A stretch of 64,000 nt of DNA. It comes from Sphaerisporangium fuscum. Its GTDB lineage: Bacteria; Actinomycetota; Actinomycetes; Streptosporangiales; Streptosporangiaceae. Each line of letters opens with the position of its first letter. Positions within the stretch are counted from its first letter, which is position 1. The stretch lies in contig NZ_JAHDTF010000037.1 in assembly GCF_018531465.1 (NCBI RefSeq), forward strand, positions 1-64,000, read 5' to 3'. The translations under genes and the position numbers were made by a program. The notes under the pieces were generated by a model. That model saw only the letters and a program-made list of their open reading frames with translations. It did not search any database and was not told the DNA's origin. Below are positions 53,094-62,217 of the stretch, piece by piece.

Positions 53094-54017
53094 GTGAATG
53101 ACCTGTTCGCGACCGGCACGCGCGCCCCCCGCTCCGTCGACCGCCCGCAAGAGGTCGCCGTACCCGTGCAGGGGCCGGCCGCGGAGTCCTACCTCGGCCC
53201 GCGGGGCCGGCCGCTCCCCACCGAGGACGTGCGGGTCTGCCACGACGGCAAGGGGCCCGCCTGCCGGGGCGGCGAAGAGCCCGGCATGCCCGGCCACCGC
53301 GCGCTCCACCACATCCAGCAGGCCCAGCAGGCGATCGAGTGGGCCTGCGAGCGGCAGCGCCGGTTCACCACCGACGCCTCCCACGAGCTGCGCACACCGC
53401 TCGCCGCGCTCCGCGTCCAGCTGGAGGAGGCCCGGCTCCACCCCGAGCAGACCGACCTGCATGAGCTGCTCGACAGCGCGCTGGGCGCCGTCCGCCGCCT
53501 GGAGAAGATCGTCGGGGACATGCTCACGCTCGCCGAGGTGGCGGCCGCCCGGGCGGGCGGATGTGAACCGCTCGACCTGGCGGCCCTGGTGGAGCAGCGG
53601 GTACGCGCACGGGTGGACCGGCTGCCGGTGCGGCTGCTGCTGGAGTACGGCGCGATCGTCGACGTCGTCCGCCTGGACATCGCCCGGCTGCTGGACGCCC
53701 TGCTCGACAACGCCCAGCGGCACGGCTGGCGCGCGGTCGACGTCGAGATGCGGCGGGACGGCGCCTACGCCGAGCTGCTGGTCGGCGACGACGGCCCGGG
53801 CATCCCGGAGGGCGAGTGGGAGCGGATCTTCCAGGAGTTCAGCAGGCTCGACACCTCCCGCTGCCGCGACCAGGGCGGCGCGGGTCTCGGCCTGGCCATC
53901 GCCTACGCCGTGGCGACCGCCCATGACGGCACGCTGTGCGCCGGCGTCTCCCCCGCCGGCGGGGCGCAGTTCCTCCTGCGCATCCCCCTGGCGGAGCCCC
54001 GGGCGCGCCGAAGGTGA
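53094..54017 (+). CDS. Soluble histidine kinase without partner
   Basis: 307 residues from GTG 53094 with GGGGAG upstream. HisKA contains the phospho-accepting His97 in FTTDASHELRTPLAALR; the ATPase domain shows N box LLDNAQRH, G1 VGDDGPGIPEGE and G2 GGAGLGLAIA. The first 75 residues are low-complexity and contain neither membrane segments nor HAMP, unlike most kinases of this class. No response regulator gene is adjacent. It may be a truncated membrane kinase that is still expressed, or an orphan cytoplasmic kinase. Confidence 0.85.
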   Translation: MNDLFATGTRAPRSVDRPQEVAVPVQGPAAESYLGPRGRPLPTEDVRVCHDGKGPACRGGEEPGMPGHRALHHIQQAQQAIEWACERQRRFTTDASHELRTPLAALRVQLEEARLHPEQTDLHELLDSALGAVRRLEKIVGDMLTLAEVAAARAGGCEPLDLAALVEQRVRARVDRLPVRLLLEYGAIVDVVRLDIARLLDALLDNAQRHGWRAVDVEMRRDGAYAELLVGDDGPGIPEGEWERIFQEFSRLDTSRCRDQGGAGLGLAIAYAVATAHDGTLCAGVSPAGGAQFLLRIPLAEPRARRR

Positions 54018-54041
54018 CCGGCTCGCGGGCCACACGCCGCG

Positions 54042-54500
54042 TCAGCGGGCGTCGGTCACGATGCGCAGGCCGAGGCCGATGAGCACCACGCCGGAGATCT
54101 GCTCCAGCCGTCGTCGCACCGACGGGCGTTCGAACACCAGGCGCGCCCGCCCGACGACCCAGATCATCCCGAGGTACCACACGGTGTCCACCAGGACCCA
54201 GATCAGCGCCAGCAGCATGAGCGTGACCGGGATGTCCGCGCCGTCCGGCACGAACTGCGGCAGGAACGACATCGCGAACACCGCCGCCTTGGGGTTGGCC
54301 ACCGCCGTGCCGAGACCCAGCAGGTACGACCGGCGCAGGCCGGGGACGGCGGGGGCCTCCTGCCGTTCCGCGACGGCCCGGCCGCGTCGGGCCTGCCACA
54401 GCGACTGGACGCCCATCGCCACCAGGACGATCGCGCCCACGATCCGGATCGCCTCGTAGGCGATCTGCGAGGCGGTGACCAGCACCGCCAGGCCGAACAG
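54042..54500 (-). pseudogene. LysE family exporter lacking its N-terminus
   Basis: The frame gives FGLAVLVTASQIAYEAIRIVGAIVLVAMGVQSLWQARRG...GLGTAVANPKAAVFAMSFLPQFVPDG...VRRRLEQISGVVLIGLGLRIV, about the last two thirds of a LysE protein. The first 55-60 residues, including the PGPD motif, are missing, and an in-frame TAG lies just upstream. Similarity stops next to a 13-base direct repeat. Confidence 0.8.
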
Positions 54501-54591
54501 GCTCCTCGCGGAGGAATTCGTCCGCGGGCCCAGCCCCTAACAGCGGCCGGCGTCCGGCTACGCGATGCGCAAGAGGTTGCTCCTCGCGGAG
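54501..54591. repeat. 13-base direct repeat at the edge of the decayed island
   Basis: GCTCCTCGCGGAG occurs at 54501-54513 and 54579-54591. The left copy abuts the point where LysE similarity ends, and the right copy lies in the first codons of the truncated nucleotidyltransferase. The position suggests a recombination or deletion junction. Confidence 0.6.
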
Positions 54592-55028
54592 CGCCTGTAC
54601 GGTTTTCAGGCGCTCCGGCCGGTCAACGACCTCGACATCCTGCTCCACCCCGAGGACGCTGTGCGGATCGACCAGGTCATGCGCGCACTCGGATTCGCGC
54701 AGGGAAAGCTGTCCGTGGACGGCAAGGAGCTCGTGCCATTCGCGCGGAGAACGCAGGCATTCTGGCGGTTGAACCTCACGAACCTGCTGCCCTACGTGAA
54801 GGCCTCGTGCCGGGAGGCCGTGTGACCTTTACCGTGGACTTCGCGCTGGACATCTTCCGTGACAAGAACGACAGGAACGTGTCGCTGACAGACCGCCTGC
54901 TCGTCCGGCGAGCCGACCTTCACGCTGGCTCCGGTCGACCAGTTCATCGACCTCTGACCCACTTCTACAAAGAAGCGGTCCGTCGTTACTACATCGCCAG
55001 GGGCGCGGATTTGAAGCTGCTCGCGTGA
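54565..55028 (+). pseudogene. Degenerate nucleotidyltransferase-family gene
   Basis: Three frames must be joined: YGFQALRPVNDLDILLHPEDAVRIDQVMRALGF...FWRLNLTNLLPYVKA, then GGRVTFTVDFALDIFRDKNDRNVSLTDRLLV, a short GEPTFTLAPVDQFIDL in a third frame, and THFYKEAVRRYYIARGADLKLL. NDLDILLHPED matches the Asp-x-Asp active site of uncharacterised nucleotidyltransferases (NTP_transf_5-like). At least two frameshifts and the missing N-terminus make it non-functional. The family call is moderate. Confidence 0.65.
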
Positions 55029-55077
55029 CGCGTGAACCATCACACCAGACCACCGTAAGCCTTAGGGGAGGCGCACA

Positions 55078-55584
55078 GTGAGCATCGAAAACCATGGAAG
55101 TGGGCGCAAGGGGGCCCGAACACGGCGAGACGCTGTTCTGACCGAGCACGGTGCGCGAACCATGTTGGTCGCCGTCTCCGACCTGCTTCCGGCTGATTCC
55201 CCGCGATTGGAGGGGGAGAATCCGGATCACGTGCGCCTGCTCGCCGAGTCCGAGGAAGAGTTTCCACCGATCGTCGTCCACCGACCGACGATGCGTGTGG
55301 TCGACGGAATGCACAGGCTCCGCGCCGCCGTGCTACGCGGAGCCGAGCGGGTTCGCGTCCTGTTCATCGATGGCGTCGATGAAGCTGACCTGTTCGTACT
55401 CGCCGTGGAAGCGAACATCGCCCATGGCCTGCCGCTCACGCTAGCCGATCGGCGGGCGGCTGCGGCCCGCATCGTTGCGTCTAAGCCGCAGTTCTCGGAT
55501 CGCGCAATTGCCGCGGTGATCCCAGCCGGTCGGCAACGGCGCGAACCTGGATCGGGCTCTGACGCGGTGATCGCGACATGTTAG
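55078..55584 (+). pseudogene. StrR-like ParB-domain regulator, C-terminally truncated
   Basis: GTG 55078 has a good ribosome site (GGGGAGG). VAVSDLLPADSPRLEGENPDHVRLLAESEEEFPPIVVHRPTMRVVDGMHRLRAAVLRGAERVRVLF...VEANIAHGLPLTLADRRAAAARIVASKPQFSDRAIAAVI closely follows the pattern of StrR, the pathway activator of streptomycin synthesis. After that point, where the HTH should be (GLSAKTV), it reads an unrelated tail and stops at 168 residues; StrR has about 350. The DNA-binding part is lost, so it is presumably inactive. Confidence 0.7.
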
Positions 55585-55689
55585 TTGCAAGGGTGGATCG
55601 AGCGTCGGTGGCTGGTTGAAGCGATGGAAGAGACCCTTCGAGCAGGTGTGAGCAGGCAAAGCGAACGGGGGGACCTATGTTGTCTCGGC

Positions 55690-56780
55690 CTATCTGAGTC
55701 CGCCGCGATCCCGGGCGTGCACAGTGGTGTAGATCCGGGTCTCCGACGAGCCAGCACGTGGTTCCCATCGGTCGCCCTCCCTTCCCCGGTGCATCAACTG
55801 CTCTTCGATGACCGCGCCTGCCTTTTCCACGATCAGGAAAAGCCCGACGAGTCCGTGAAGCCGGTTCAGTACGAGCACCAGGGTGCACGCCATGGCAGCG
55901 ACGACTGCGGCCGAGATGGCTGTCACCATGTGGTGAGCTACCAGCGCGTCGACCGAAGAGCGCATGGCCAGCACGATACCGATGTTGGAGACGACCAGCC
56001 CATCTCGATGCCGAACACCGACTTGACGTCCAGATGGTGGGCTCGTCCAGCACCAGGAGCCGCGCGCCGCTCTGCAGCGCGTACATGGCCCAGGTCAGCA
56101 CGACTTCCTGCCACTGCCCCCGAACAGATCGACACCGCCCCTGCGGGCCCGCGCGAGCGCGGAGTATCCCAGCCCCGGGGCAGTTCGGCCACCAGGCGGT
56201 CCAACCCCGCATCCGCGGCGGCCCGCTCGGCTCGCTCCCGATCCACAGGTACGGCGGCGTACCCCAGCGTCACGTTGTCCAGCAACGACAGCTGGTAACG
56301 GACGAAATCCTGGAGCACGATGGAGATACGGCTATGCCACTGCCACTGCCGCGGGTCGAGGCGCGCCGGATCCGTGCCGTCCACGGTGATACCCCCGGCC
56401 GTGGGGGTGTAGAGACCGCCCAGCAGTTTGATGAGCGTGGACTTGCCGGCGCCATTGAGACCGACGACCGCCAGGAGCTCACCAGGGAGGATCTCCAGGT
56501 TCAGCCCGCCGAGCACGGTGGAGCCCTTGCCGGGATAGGTGAACGCGACCTCCTCGAACCGCACACGTGGCGCCCTGAGGCTTTCCGCTGGTTCCACTGG
56601 CGAGGCCGCGCGGGTGTCCACCGCTCCGGCTACCTCTATCCCAGCGAGGACACCGGCTCGCTCGATCTCGATGTGCTCCATGAACTGCCGCCGCCAGATG
56701 GAGCGGCTGACCAGCGCCGGGAGGATCACCAGAAGAGTGAGCCACCAGGCGAAGCTCGTCAGGACCGCGACGGCGGCAAG
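55690..56780 (-). pseudogene. Degenerate ABC transporter (permease-ATPase type)
   Basis: The longest piece starts with the end of a membrane domain (LTSFAWWLTLLVILPALVSRSIWRRQFMEHIEIERAG) and continues into an ATPase: FEEVAFTYPGKGSTVLGGLNLEILPGE, Walker A GLNGAGKSTLI, Q-loop IVLQDFVRYQLSLLDNVTLG. The signature-Walker B part (GGQWQEVVLTWAMYALQSGARLLVLDEPT) is in another frame, and the rest is scrambled. The first membrane helices are cut off at the IS3 remnant. Such exporters are frequent in natural-product clusters. Confidence 0.75.
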
Positions 56781-57845
56781 GGCACGCCCAGCCCGCGACA
56801 CAGAGCGGCGTAGTCCTTCGCGGTGTATTGCGCCCCGTGATCGCTGTGAAACACCGAGTCGACCAAACCGCCCCGGGTCGCCGCGGCCATCTTCAGCGCG
56901 TCGGCGACCAGGTCGGTGCGCATGTGGTCGGCGATCGACCAGCCCACCACCCGGCGGCTGAAACAGTCCAGCATGGTCGCCAGGTAGAGGAAGTCCCCGT
57001 CGCCGAGCGGAGATAGGTGATGTCGCCCATGTATTTCCTGTCCGGCTCAGGGGCGGCGAAGTCCCGCGTGAACCGGTCCGGCACCGGTGTGGCGGCCGGG
57101 TCGGGGATGGTGGTGCGGACTCGTCAGCGTAGGCGTGTCCCGACGATGGCGAACGTCCACATCACCCGCGCGACGCGTTTCTCGTCGATCGTCATGCCCT
57201 TATCGCGGAGTCCGGCGGTGATACGCGGGAACCGTAGGTGCCGTCGAAATCGGCGTGCACCGCGCGGATCTGTTCGGCCAGGGCCGCGTCGGCGGCCTGT
57301 CGCACGGTCCGGTTTTCGGTACCAGCGCGCCACTTGTAGTAGCTGGCCCGGTTGAAGCCGATCACCTGGCACAACCGCTTCACCCCGAAGGTGTCCCGGT
57401 GGTCGTCAACGAACTGGAAGCGGTTCACCAGTGCGTCTCCCCCGGCGAAATATTCGGCCGCTGTGCAAAGAATGTCACGTTGGGTGGTGAGCTTCTTCTC
57501 GCTGGCCTCCAGCTCACGCACGCGGCCTTCCAACTGCCGGATACGCTCCGCAGCTTCGTCACTCGCCCCAGCGGGCTGCCGGGTGCGCCCGGAATCCGAG
57601 CTGGTCGGCGGCCTGACCGGCTCCTCACCGCAGAGGGCGCGCGCAGCACCCACGCGCGCAGGCTGCCCCGACTCACGCCCAGATCGGCGGCGATGCCTTT
57701 GTAGGTCGCGCCGGGGGGACTCATAAAGGCCACGGCATCCGCCTTGAACTCCTCCGAGTAGTCCTTCAACGCCATCGGCGGTCTTCTCGCTTCCTCCGGG
57801 TCAAGCAAGATCCAGTATCAGCCTGTCCACCAACCTGGGGGAAGT
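56781..57845 (-). mobile_element. Degenerate IS3-family insertion sequence
   Basis: OrfA begins at ATG 57772 (MALKDYSEEFKADAVAFMSPPGATYKGIAADLGVSRGSLRAWVLR) and then shifts frame. OrfB is scattered over further frames: ERIRQLEGRVRELEASEKKLTTQRDILCTAAEYFAG, FQFVDDHRDTFGVKRLCQVIGFNRASYYKWRA, ITAGLRDKGMTIDEKRVARVMW, PDRKYMGDITYL (first catalytic Asp) and MLDCFSRRVVGWSIADHMRTDLVADAL...VFHSDHGAQY (second Asp). The part with the catalytic Glu is missing; the element is cut at the ABC remnant. It cannot transpose by itself. The exact ends are uncertain. Confidence 0.85.
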
Positions 57846-57865
57846 GCCGCTAGCAGCATCGTGCA

Positions 57866-58369
57866 GTGCTCATCGCCGAGTCCCTGCAGTCTGTGCCACA
57901 CGCGGACGTCGACGACTACTTCTGGCTTCCGACCTCTCCGCCCTATGTCCACAAGCGTCCCGTCAAGGATCGGCTCGCCTTGATGAACGCGTTGTTCGCG
58001 CCACGGGACTCCTGGATTCTCTCAGGGACGCTGAGAGGCTGGGGTGATGAGATCATCGAGAAGGTCGACGGTGCCGTCTTCCTCACCCTCGACCCACGCA
58101 CTCGCATGGATCGGCTGATGAAGCGTGAGGTCCTCAGGTACGGCGACACGATTCAGTGCGGCGGGATCAACGAGGCGGCGCACCCCGACTTCCTGGACTG
58201 GGCGCGAGGCTACGATGACGTCGCCTTCGCAGGCCACAGCAGAGCCGAGGACGAACGATGGCTGGCGGGGCTCCGCTGTCCGGTTCTACGGCTGAACAGC
58301 GTCGAACCGGTCGCCGAACTGGCCGCCGCGGTGCTGCCGGTCAGGAAGAGTGTTTCGGAGTATCGATGA
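57866..58369 (+). pseudogene. N-terminally truncated P-loop kinase-like protein
   Basis: 167 residues are readable: LIAESLQSVPHADVDDYFWLPTSPPYVHKRPVKDRLALMNALFAPRDSWILSGTLRGWGDEIIEKVDGAVFLTLDPRTRMDRLMKREVLRYGDT. The aspartates and the lid-like region resemble small adenylate-kinase-like ATPases, but the P-loop that should come first is absent where the IS3 remnant begins. The last dozen residues are antisense to the next remnant, so the 3' end may also be hybrid. Confidence 0.65.
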
Positions 58370-58811
58370 GCGCGGAGGACGTCCCTGTTGTCTCGACGGT
58401 TGAGAGCCGAATAGTCGATCTCTTCGTCGGAAGGAAGATCGGTGTTCGGTATCCCTGCCGTCCGCAGTTCTTGAGGGGCGTTGCCCGCTGCGATCCGCTG
58501 CGGTACCTGCTTCCAGCGGGAGGGCGGAAACTGCAACAAGTGATGTGCCTGCACCAGGTCCAGCGGCCGTTCCGGGACCCAGTCGTCGCTGATGCCAGGG
58601 GCGGTGGCGTGGCTCGCAGCGGCAGGTAGACCAGTGAGCGCGGGGACCGCGCTGCGAGCAACCACAGCGTGCCGACCCGTCGGCCATCCGCCCGATCGAC
58701 ATAGGTGTCGTAGCGTTCACGGCCATGGTCGTGCAACGCGGCGTTGTTCAACGGCCGGGCCGGACGGATCACTCGGTACGGCTCGAACCCCAGGCGCACG
58801 CGCTGCACCAT
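58336..58811 (-). pseudogene. Frameshifted conserved hypothetical gene
   Basis: From ATG 58811 the frame reads MVQRVRLGFEPYRVIRPARPLNNAALHDHGRERYDTYVDRADGRRVGTLWLLAARSPRSLVYLPLRA; after a one-base shift near 58600 another frame continues ISDDWVPERPLDLVQAHHLLQFPPSRWKQVPQRIAAG...LPSDEEIDYSALNRRDNRDVLRAHRYSETLFLTG. I recognise no domain. The 3' end runs into the opposite-strand kinase remnant. Confidence 0.65.
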
Positions 58812-58900
58812 GACCTTCACCTGCCTTCAGCCGCCCGTGCCGATGGACCGGCCACGAAGATGATCGTGGTCGCCTTCGCGGTCGTGTCACCGAATTCCCC

Positions 58901-58948
58901 CGTTCCGCCGCTACGAATGATCCTGATCGTCAGGTCATTCGCGGAACG
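58901..58948. repeat. Long imperfect hairpin downstream of the HD-domain gene
   Basis: Three stem blocks nest: CGTTCCGC with GCGGAACG, GAATGA with TCATTC, and CCTGA with TCAGG, closed by a 3-base loop; the left side has a 6-base bulge and one extra T. That is 19 paired bases. It lies 70 bases past the HD gene stop and 90 bases before the next minus-strand start, fitting a terminator or structured RNA element. Confidence 0.6.
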
Positions 58949-59018
58949 GACACGGTCATGCGGTCGCAAGCCGGCGCATCGGTGTCGGTCGTTGCGACCA
59001 GAGACAGATGCCGCCGGA

Positions 59019-59678
59019 CTATGCGGACGGTGGGGTGCCGGGGCGTGCCCAGCCTCGGCGTTCTCCTTCGTCGATGAGGTGGCGGCCCACCTCCCACAGG
59101 GACGAGGCGGCGTCGCCGATCACCGCCTTGCGTGATCTGATGTCCTCGGCCGTGACTCCAGGGCTCCGCCAGGTGCCACCGCGGGCCATCCAGTTCAGGA
59201 GCAGGGGCTGGAACCGGTCCATGGCCTTCGCGAAACGTGCTTCAGGAGAACGCCGGGCCTCGAATTCATCCCACAGAGCCCGTATCCGGACCGCCTGATC
59301 AGCAGGCAGCAGACCGAACAGTTGATCTGCGGCTCGGGTTTCCCGTTCCTCCTGGTCCTCGCCGCCCGCAGCGTCATACAGCGGGGTGTCTCCGGCGTAG
59401 ATCTCCACCAGGTCGTGCACGAGCACGAGCTGTACGGCATGCCCGACGTCAATCGGTTCGTCGGAGTATTCGGCGAGAATGATGACCATCATCGCCAGAT
59501 GCCACGAGTGCTCGGCGTCGTTCTCGCGACGGTCCGCCGACGGCAGAGGTGACTGCCGGAGAATCGTCTTCAGCCGGTCCACCTCGATCAAGAACGTGAG
59601 CTGTTCGAGGAGACGCTGCCCGATGCCGTCCGGCAGCGGATTCATGTCGATGAGCAGGCCAGGCTGTCGATCATTCAT
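59019..59678 (-). CDS. HD-domain phosphohydrolase (YfbR-like)
   Basis: 219 residues from ATG 59678 (MNDRQPGLLIDMNPLPDGIG). The metal-binding HD pattern is visible as AEHSWHLAMM (His) and LVLVHDLVEIYAGDTPLYD (His-Asp), followed by REARAADQLFGLLP-type helices and WDEFEARRSPEARFAKAMDR. YfbR-type enzymes dephosphorylate deoxynucleoside monophosphates; the exact substrate is not shown. It has no good ribosome site. It is one of only two intact genes in the decayed island. Confidence 0.88.
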   Translation of the reverse strand: MNDRQPGLLIDMNPLPDGIGQRLLEQLTFLIEVDRLKTILRQSPLPSADRRENDAEHSWHLAMMVIILAEYSDEPIDVGHAVQLVLVHDLVEIYAGDTPLYDAAGGEDQEERETRAADQLFGLLPADQAVRIRALWDEFEARRSPEARFAKAMDRFQPLLLNWMARGGTWRSPGVTAEDIRSRKAVIGDAASSLWEVGRHLIDEGERRGWARPGTPPSA

Positions 59679-59794
59679 GACGCCATCGTTCCATGACCCG
59701 CCCTTGACCACCCGGCGACCCGGTTCCCTCGGTCATGGGTTCACATCCCGCCCGGCCTGCTGTCATGATCAGGCGCGAGTGGCCGAGCTTGTCG

Positions 59795-59838
59795 AACCGG
59801 AGCCGGGCCATCGGAGAACCGGAGCCGGGTCATCGGGA
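59795..59838. repeat. 22-base tandem duplication
   Basis: Two adjacent copies beginning AACCGGAGCCGGG (59795-59816 and 59817-59838) match at about 20 of 22 positions. They lie just before the ribosome site of the gene at 59850, so the leader length may vary between strains. Confidence 0.7.
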
Positions 59839-59849
59839 GAGGAGCTTCC

Positions 59850-60350
59850 GTGGGGGTCTTCTATGACTACTATCGGGCTGACGATCGTGAGGCGGCGCTG
59901 GCCCACCCTGAGTCTCCTCGTGAGGTCGCCGTTCCGGGATTCGACGTCGTGGTGACCAAGTGGATCGACCCGCACGTGGTCCTGGCGCGACTGGTGGCGT
60001 TCGTCGCCGATGTCGAGTTCTCCCCAGGCTTGGTCGATACGGCGATCCTGTACCCGCCGCCCGAGGGGGCTCCCCGAAGCGACGAGGAGTGGGACGCGTT
60101 GCCGGAGGGCTCCCCGTATCTGGAGGGGCCGTGCATCGGGGAGTTGACGGTGGACGTCCGGGATGTCCTTGCAGGTGCGGACGACGAACGTCTTCCACTG
60201 ATCGCGGAGCGGTGGTCGAAGATCGAGGAGTTCTCGTCGTTCGGCCCTGATGACGAGGGGTACACGCCGGCCCTCGTCAAGGATCTGGTCGGGCTGGCCC
60301 GCCGGGCGAAGGCGAACGGCCAGATGCTGTACTGCTGGAGCAGCCTGTGA
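59850..60350 (+). CDS. Conserved hypothetical protein (possibly DUF1877-like)
   Basis: 166 residues from GTG 59850 with GAGAGGAG upstream. MGVFYDYYRADDREAALAHPE opens an acidic protein with VVTKWIDPHVVLARLVAFVADVEFS, a Pro-rich LYPPPEGAPRSDEEWDALPEGSPYLEGP stretch and a C-terminal LVGLARRAKANGQMLYCWSSL. I am not certain of the family; the length and N-terminal pattern suggest DUF1877. No enzymatic motif is visible. The frame is intact in an otherwise decayed area. Confidence 0.75.
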   Translation: MGVFYDYYRADDREAALAHPESPREVAVPGFDVVVTKWIDPHVVLARLVAFVADVEFSPGLVDTAILYPPPEGAPRSDEEWDALPEGSPYLEGPCIGELTVDVRDVLAGADDERLPLIAERWSKIEEFSSFGPDDEGYTPALVKDLVGLARRAKANGQMLYCWSSL

Positions 60351-60415
60351 GGCGATGTCGTCCGGCGACCGTCATGGGACAGGACGGCACGGGGACTGGA
60401 CCCAAGCCGTAGCCC

Positions 60416-61058
60416 CTACGGGCGCACCGGCGCGAGGAGGCCCTTGAGGGTCACCAGGCCCTTTCCGTACTTCTCGTCGACCTCGCGCTGGAGCTCGGGC
60501 CTGGCCATCCGGAATCCGATCTCGATGTGGCCCGCTCGCTCGTCGACCGAGGCCGAGTACTGGTCCTTGATCTCCTTCTGCGCCCTCTCCTGGAGTTTCC
60601 GCAGCTCCACCTCGGTGCGCTGAGCACCGCTCAGACACAGCGCGCCTCCCCACAACTCGCGGATCGCGGGCTCCCGGGCGGTCGCGTCGCCGGTGAACGC
60701 CACATTCAGCACGAGCCGCTTCGGGTCGTTGGCGTGTCGCTCCGGTGCGGTGTCCGGCCGGGCGGGGTGGCTCGGTGAGCGTCAGGTTCTTCCCGTCCCA
60801 CGTGCCGACGACGTGGTACTCACCCCAGCGCACGCCTTTTTCGGCGAAGCGCTGGACGGCGTTCCAATCCCATCCGACGATGTCGGGCCCGCCGCACTGA
60901 GGCGGCATCGACTGAAGGACCATCGCGCACAGCTGTGGGCCGCGCCGCGGGTCGGACAGCACGGTCGTGTCCGCCTGGTACCGCGTGGAGGAAGCGGCCG
61001 GGGCCGGCGCTCAGGCGGCGAGCGTCACCAGCGCGGCCACGAGACATAAGCCTCTCAC
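60416..61058 (-). pseudogene. Inactivated secreted-protein gene
   Basis: From GTG 61058 the signal peptide reads MRGLCLVAALVTLAA, then hits an in-frame TGA (61011-61013), then continues APAPAASSTRYQADTTVLSDPRRGPQLCAMVLQSMPPQCGGPDIVGWDWNAVQRFAEKGVRWGEYHVVGTWDGKNLTLTEPP. A frameshift near 60745 leads to LVLNVAFTGDATAREPAIRELWGGALCL...AQKEIKDQYSASVDERAGHIEIGFRMARPELQREVDEKYGKGLVTLKGLL. One nonsense and one frameshift mutation inactivate it. It resembles a conserved actinomycete secreted protein of unknown function. Confidence 0.75.
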
Positions 61059-61157
61059 GCCCCTGAGACGGCCGGGAAGACCGAGAGGTTCACGAAATAC
61101 AACCTGTGGCAGCCCATTGACGGAGTGGTCGGAGCGGGGGCATCATCTAGCCCAATC

Positions 61158-61171
61158 TGAGAACGTTCTCA
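61158..61171. promoter_or_regulatory. LacI-type operator upstream of the fructosamine operon
   Basis: TGAGAACGTTCTCA is a perfect 14-base palindrome with the central CG typical of LacI-family sites. It ends 14 bases before the start of the SIS-domain gene, so a bound repressor would block initiation. The regulator gene is not in the window. Confidence 0.7.
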
Positions 61172-61185
61172 CATTGGAGCGCGCA

Positions 61186-62217
61186 ATGAGCCTGGTACGT
61201 GAGCCCGTCCGTCCGCTGGGGGAGATTCCCGAGACCTTCCGTGCCGACATCGACGTGGCGGTGACGCCCGAGATCGAAGGGCAGGTGACGGCGTTCGTCG
61301 AGAAGGCGCTCAGGCCCACCACCCGTGTGATCTACCTGGTGGGGTGCGGCGGCTCGTTGTTCATGTTCGGGGCCATGCGCTTCATCCTTGAGCGCTCCCC
61401 GATTCCGGTGGTGGCGCTGAACGCGGACGAGTTCATGCTGCGCGGGCCGGCCGCCCTCGGTCCCGACTCGGTCGTGGTCGCCAGTAGCACCAACGGCGGC
61501 ACCCCCGAGACGGCGCGGGCCGTACGTTTCGCCCGGGAGGCCGGGGCGCCGGTGCTGCTCGTCACGAAGGACCCCGAGAGCGTCGTCGCCAAGGAGGCGG
61601 CGGACGTCGTGCTGCACCGCAGCGTGGAGGCCAAGCAGGTCCTCCAGGGGCTGATCGCCTATGCCCTCCTCAGGGCGCAGGGCGTCGCCGACGACTACGA
61701 CGAGGCCGTGGCCGTCTTCCGCGGCTGTTCGGAGGCGTTCGAGACCTCGGTGCGCGAGCTGGACGACCACCTGCGCGACATCGCGGCGGCGTGCGTGGAC
61801 GAGCCGTGCGTGTACGTCCTCGGCTCGGGCCCGCTGGAGGGCGCGGCCCAGACGTTCGCCGCGTGCTACCTGCAGGAGATGCAGCTCAAGCACTCGGTGG
61901 CGACGGGCTCGGGCGAGTTCCTGCACGGCGCCTTCGAGGTCGTGGACGGGAACGTCCCGATCATCCTGCTGCTCGGCGAGGACGTCACCCGCCCGATGGG
62001 ACAGCGGGCCCTGAACTTCCTGGAGAAGTACAACGGCCGCAACCACGTCGTCGACAGCACAAAGTTGTCGCTCCCCGGCGTGCCGGCGAGCCTGCGCGCC
62101 ACCGTCGGGTCGTTCGTCATGGCGAGCGCGGTCACCGCGCGGCTGGCCCAGCACTTCGAGGCCTTCTCGGGCCGCCCGCTGACCGACCGCCGTTACATGT
62201 GGAGGGTCGAGTACTGA
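61186..62217 (+). CDS. SIS domain sugar isomerase/deglycase (FrlB-like)
   Basis: 343 residues from ATG 61186 with GGAG upstream. Two SIS domains are visible: IYLVGCGGSLFMFGAMRFILE...VVASSTNGGTPETARAVRFAREAGAPVLLVTKDPES and CVYVLGSGPLEGAAQTFAACYLQEMQLKHSVATGSGEFLHGAFEVVD. The size and the coupling to a PfkB kinase match FrlB, which splits fructoselysine 6-phosphate into glucose 6-phosphate and lysine. The actual amine partner is unknown. Its stop shares one base with the kinase start codon. Confidence 0.85.
   Translation: MSLVREPVRPLGEIPETFRADIDVAVTPEIEGQVTAFVEKALRPTTRVIYLVGCGGSLFMFGAMRFILERSPIPVVALNADEFMLRGPAALGPDSVVVASSTNGGTPETARAVRFAREAGAPVLLVTKDPESVVAKEAADVVLHRSVEAKQVLQGLIAYALLRAQGVADDYDEAVAVFRGCSEAFETSVRELDDHLRDIAAACVDEPCVYVLGSGPLEGAAQTFAACYLQEMQLKHSVATGSGEFLHGAFEVVDGNVPIILLLGEDVTRPMGQRALNFLEKYNGRNHVVDSTKLSLPGVPASLRATVGSFVMASAVTARLAQHFEAFSGRPLTDRRYMWRVEY

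Noticed and set aside
54500..61058. Prophage or integrative element
   Set aside because: No integrase, att-like repeats, tRNA target, phage structural or conjugation genes were seen; the region is a collection of gene remnants plus a broken IS3.
60967..61185. N-terminal extension of the SIS-domain protein
   Set aside because: The frame is open upstream, but it would run through the LacI-type operator and lacks family similarity; ATG 61186 has a ribosome site and fits the usual length.
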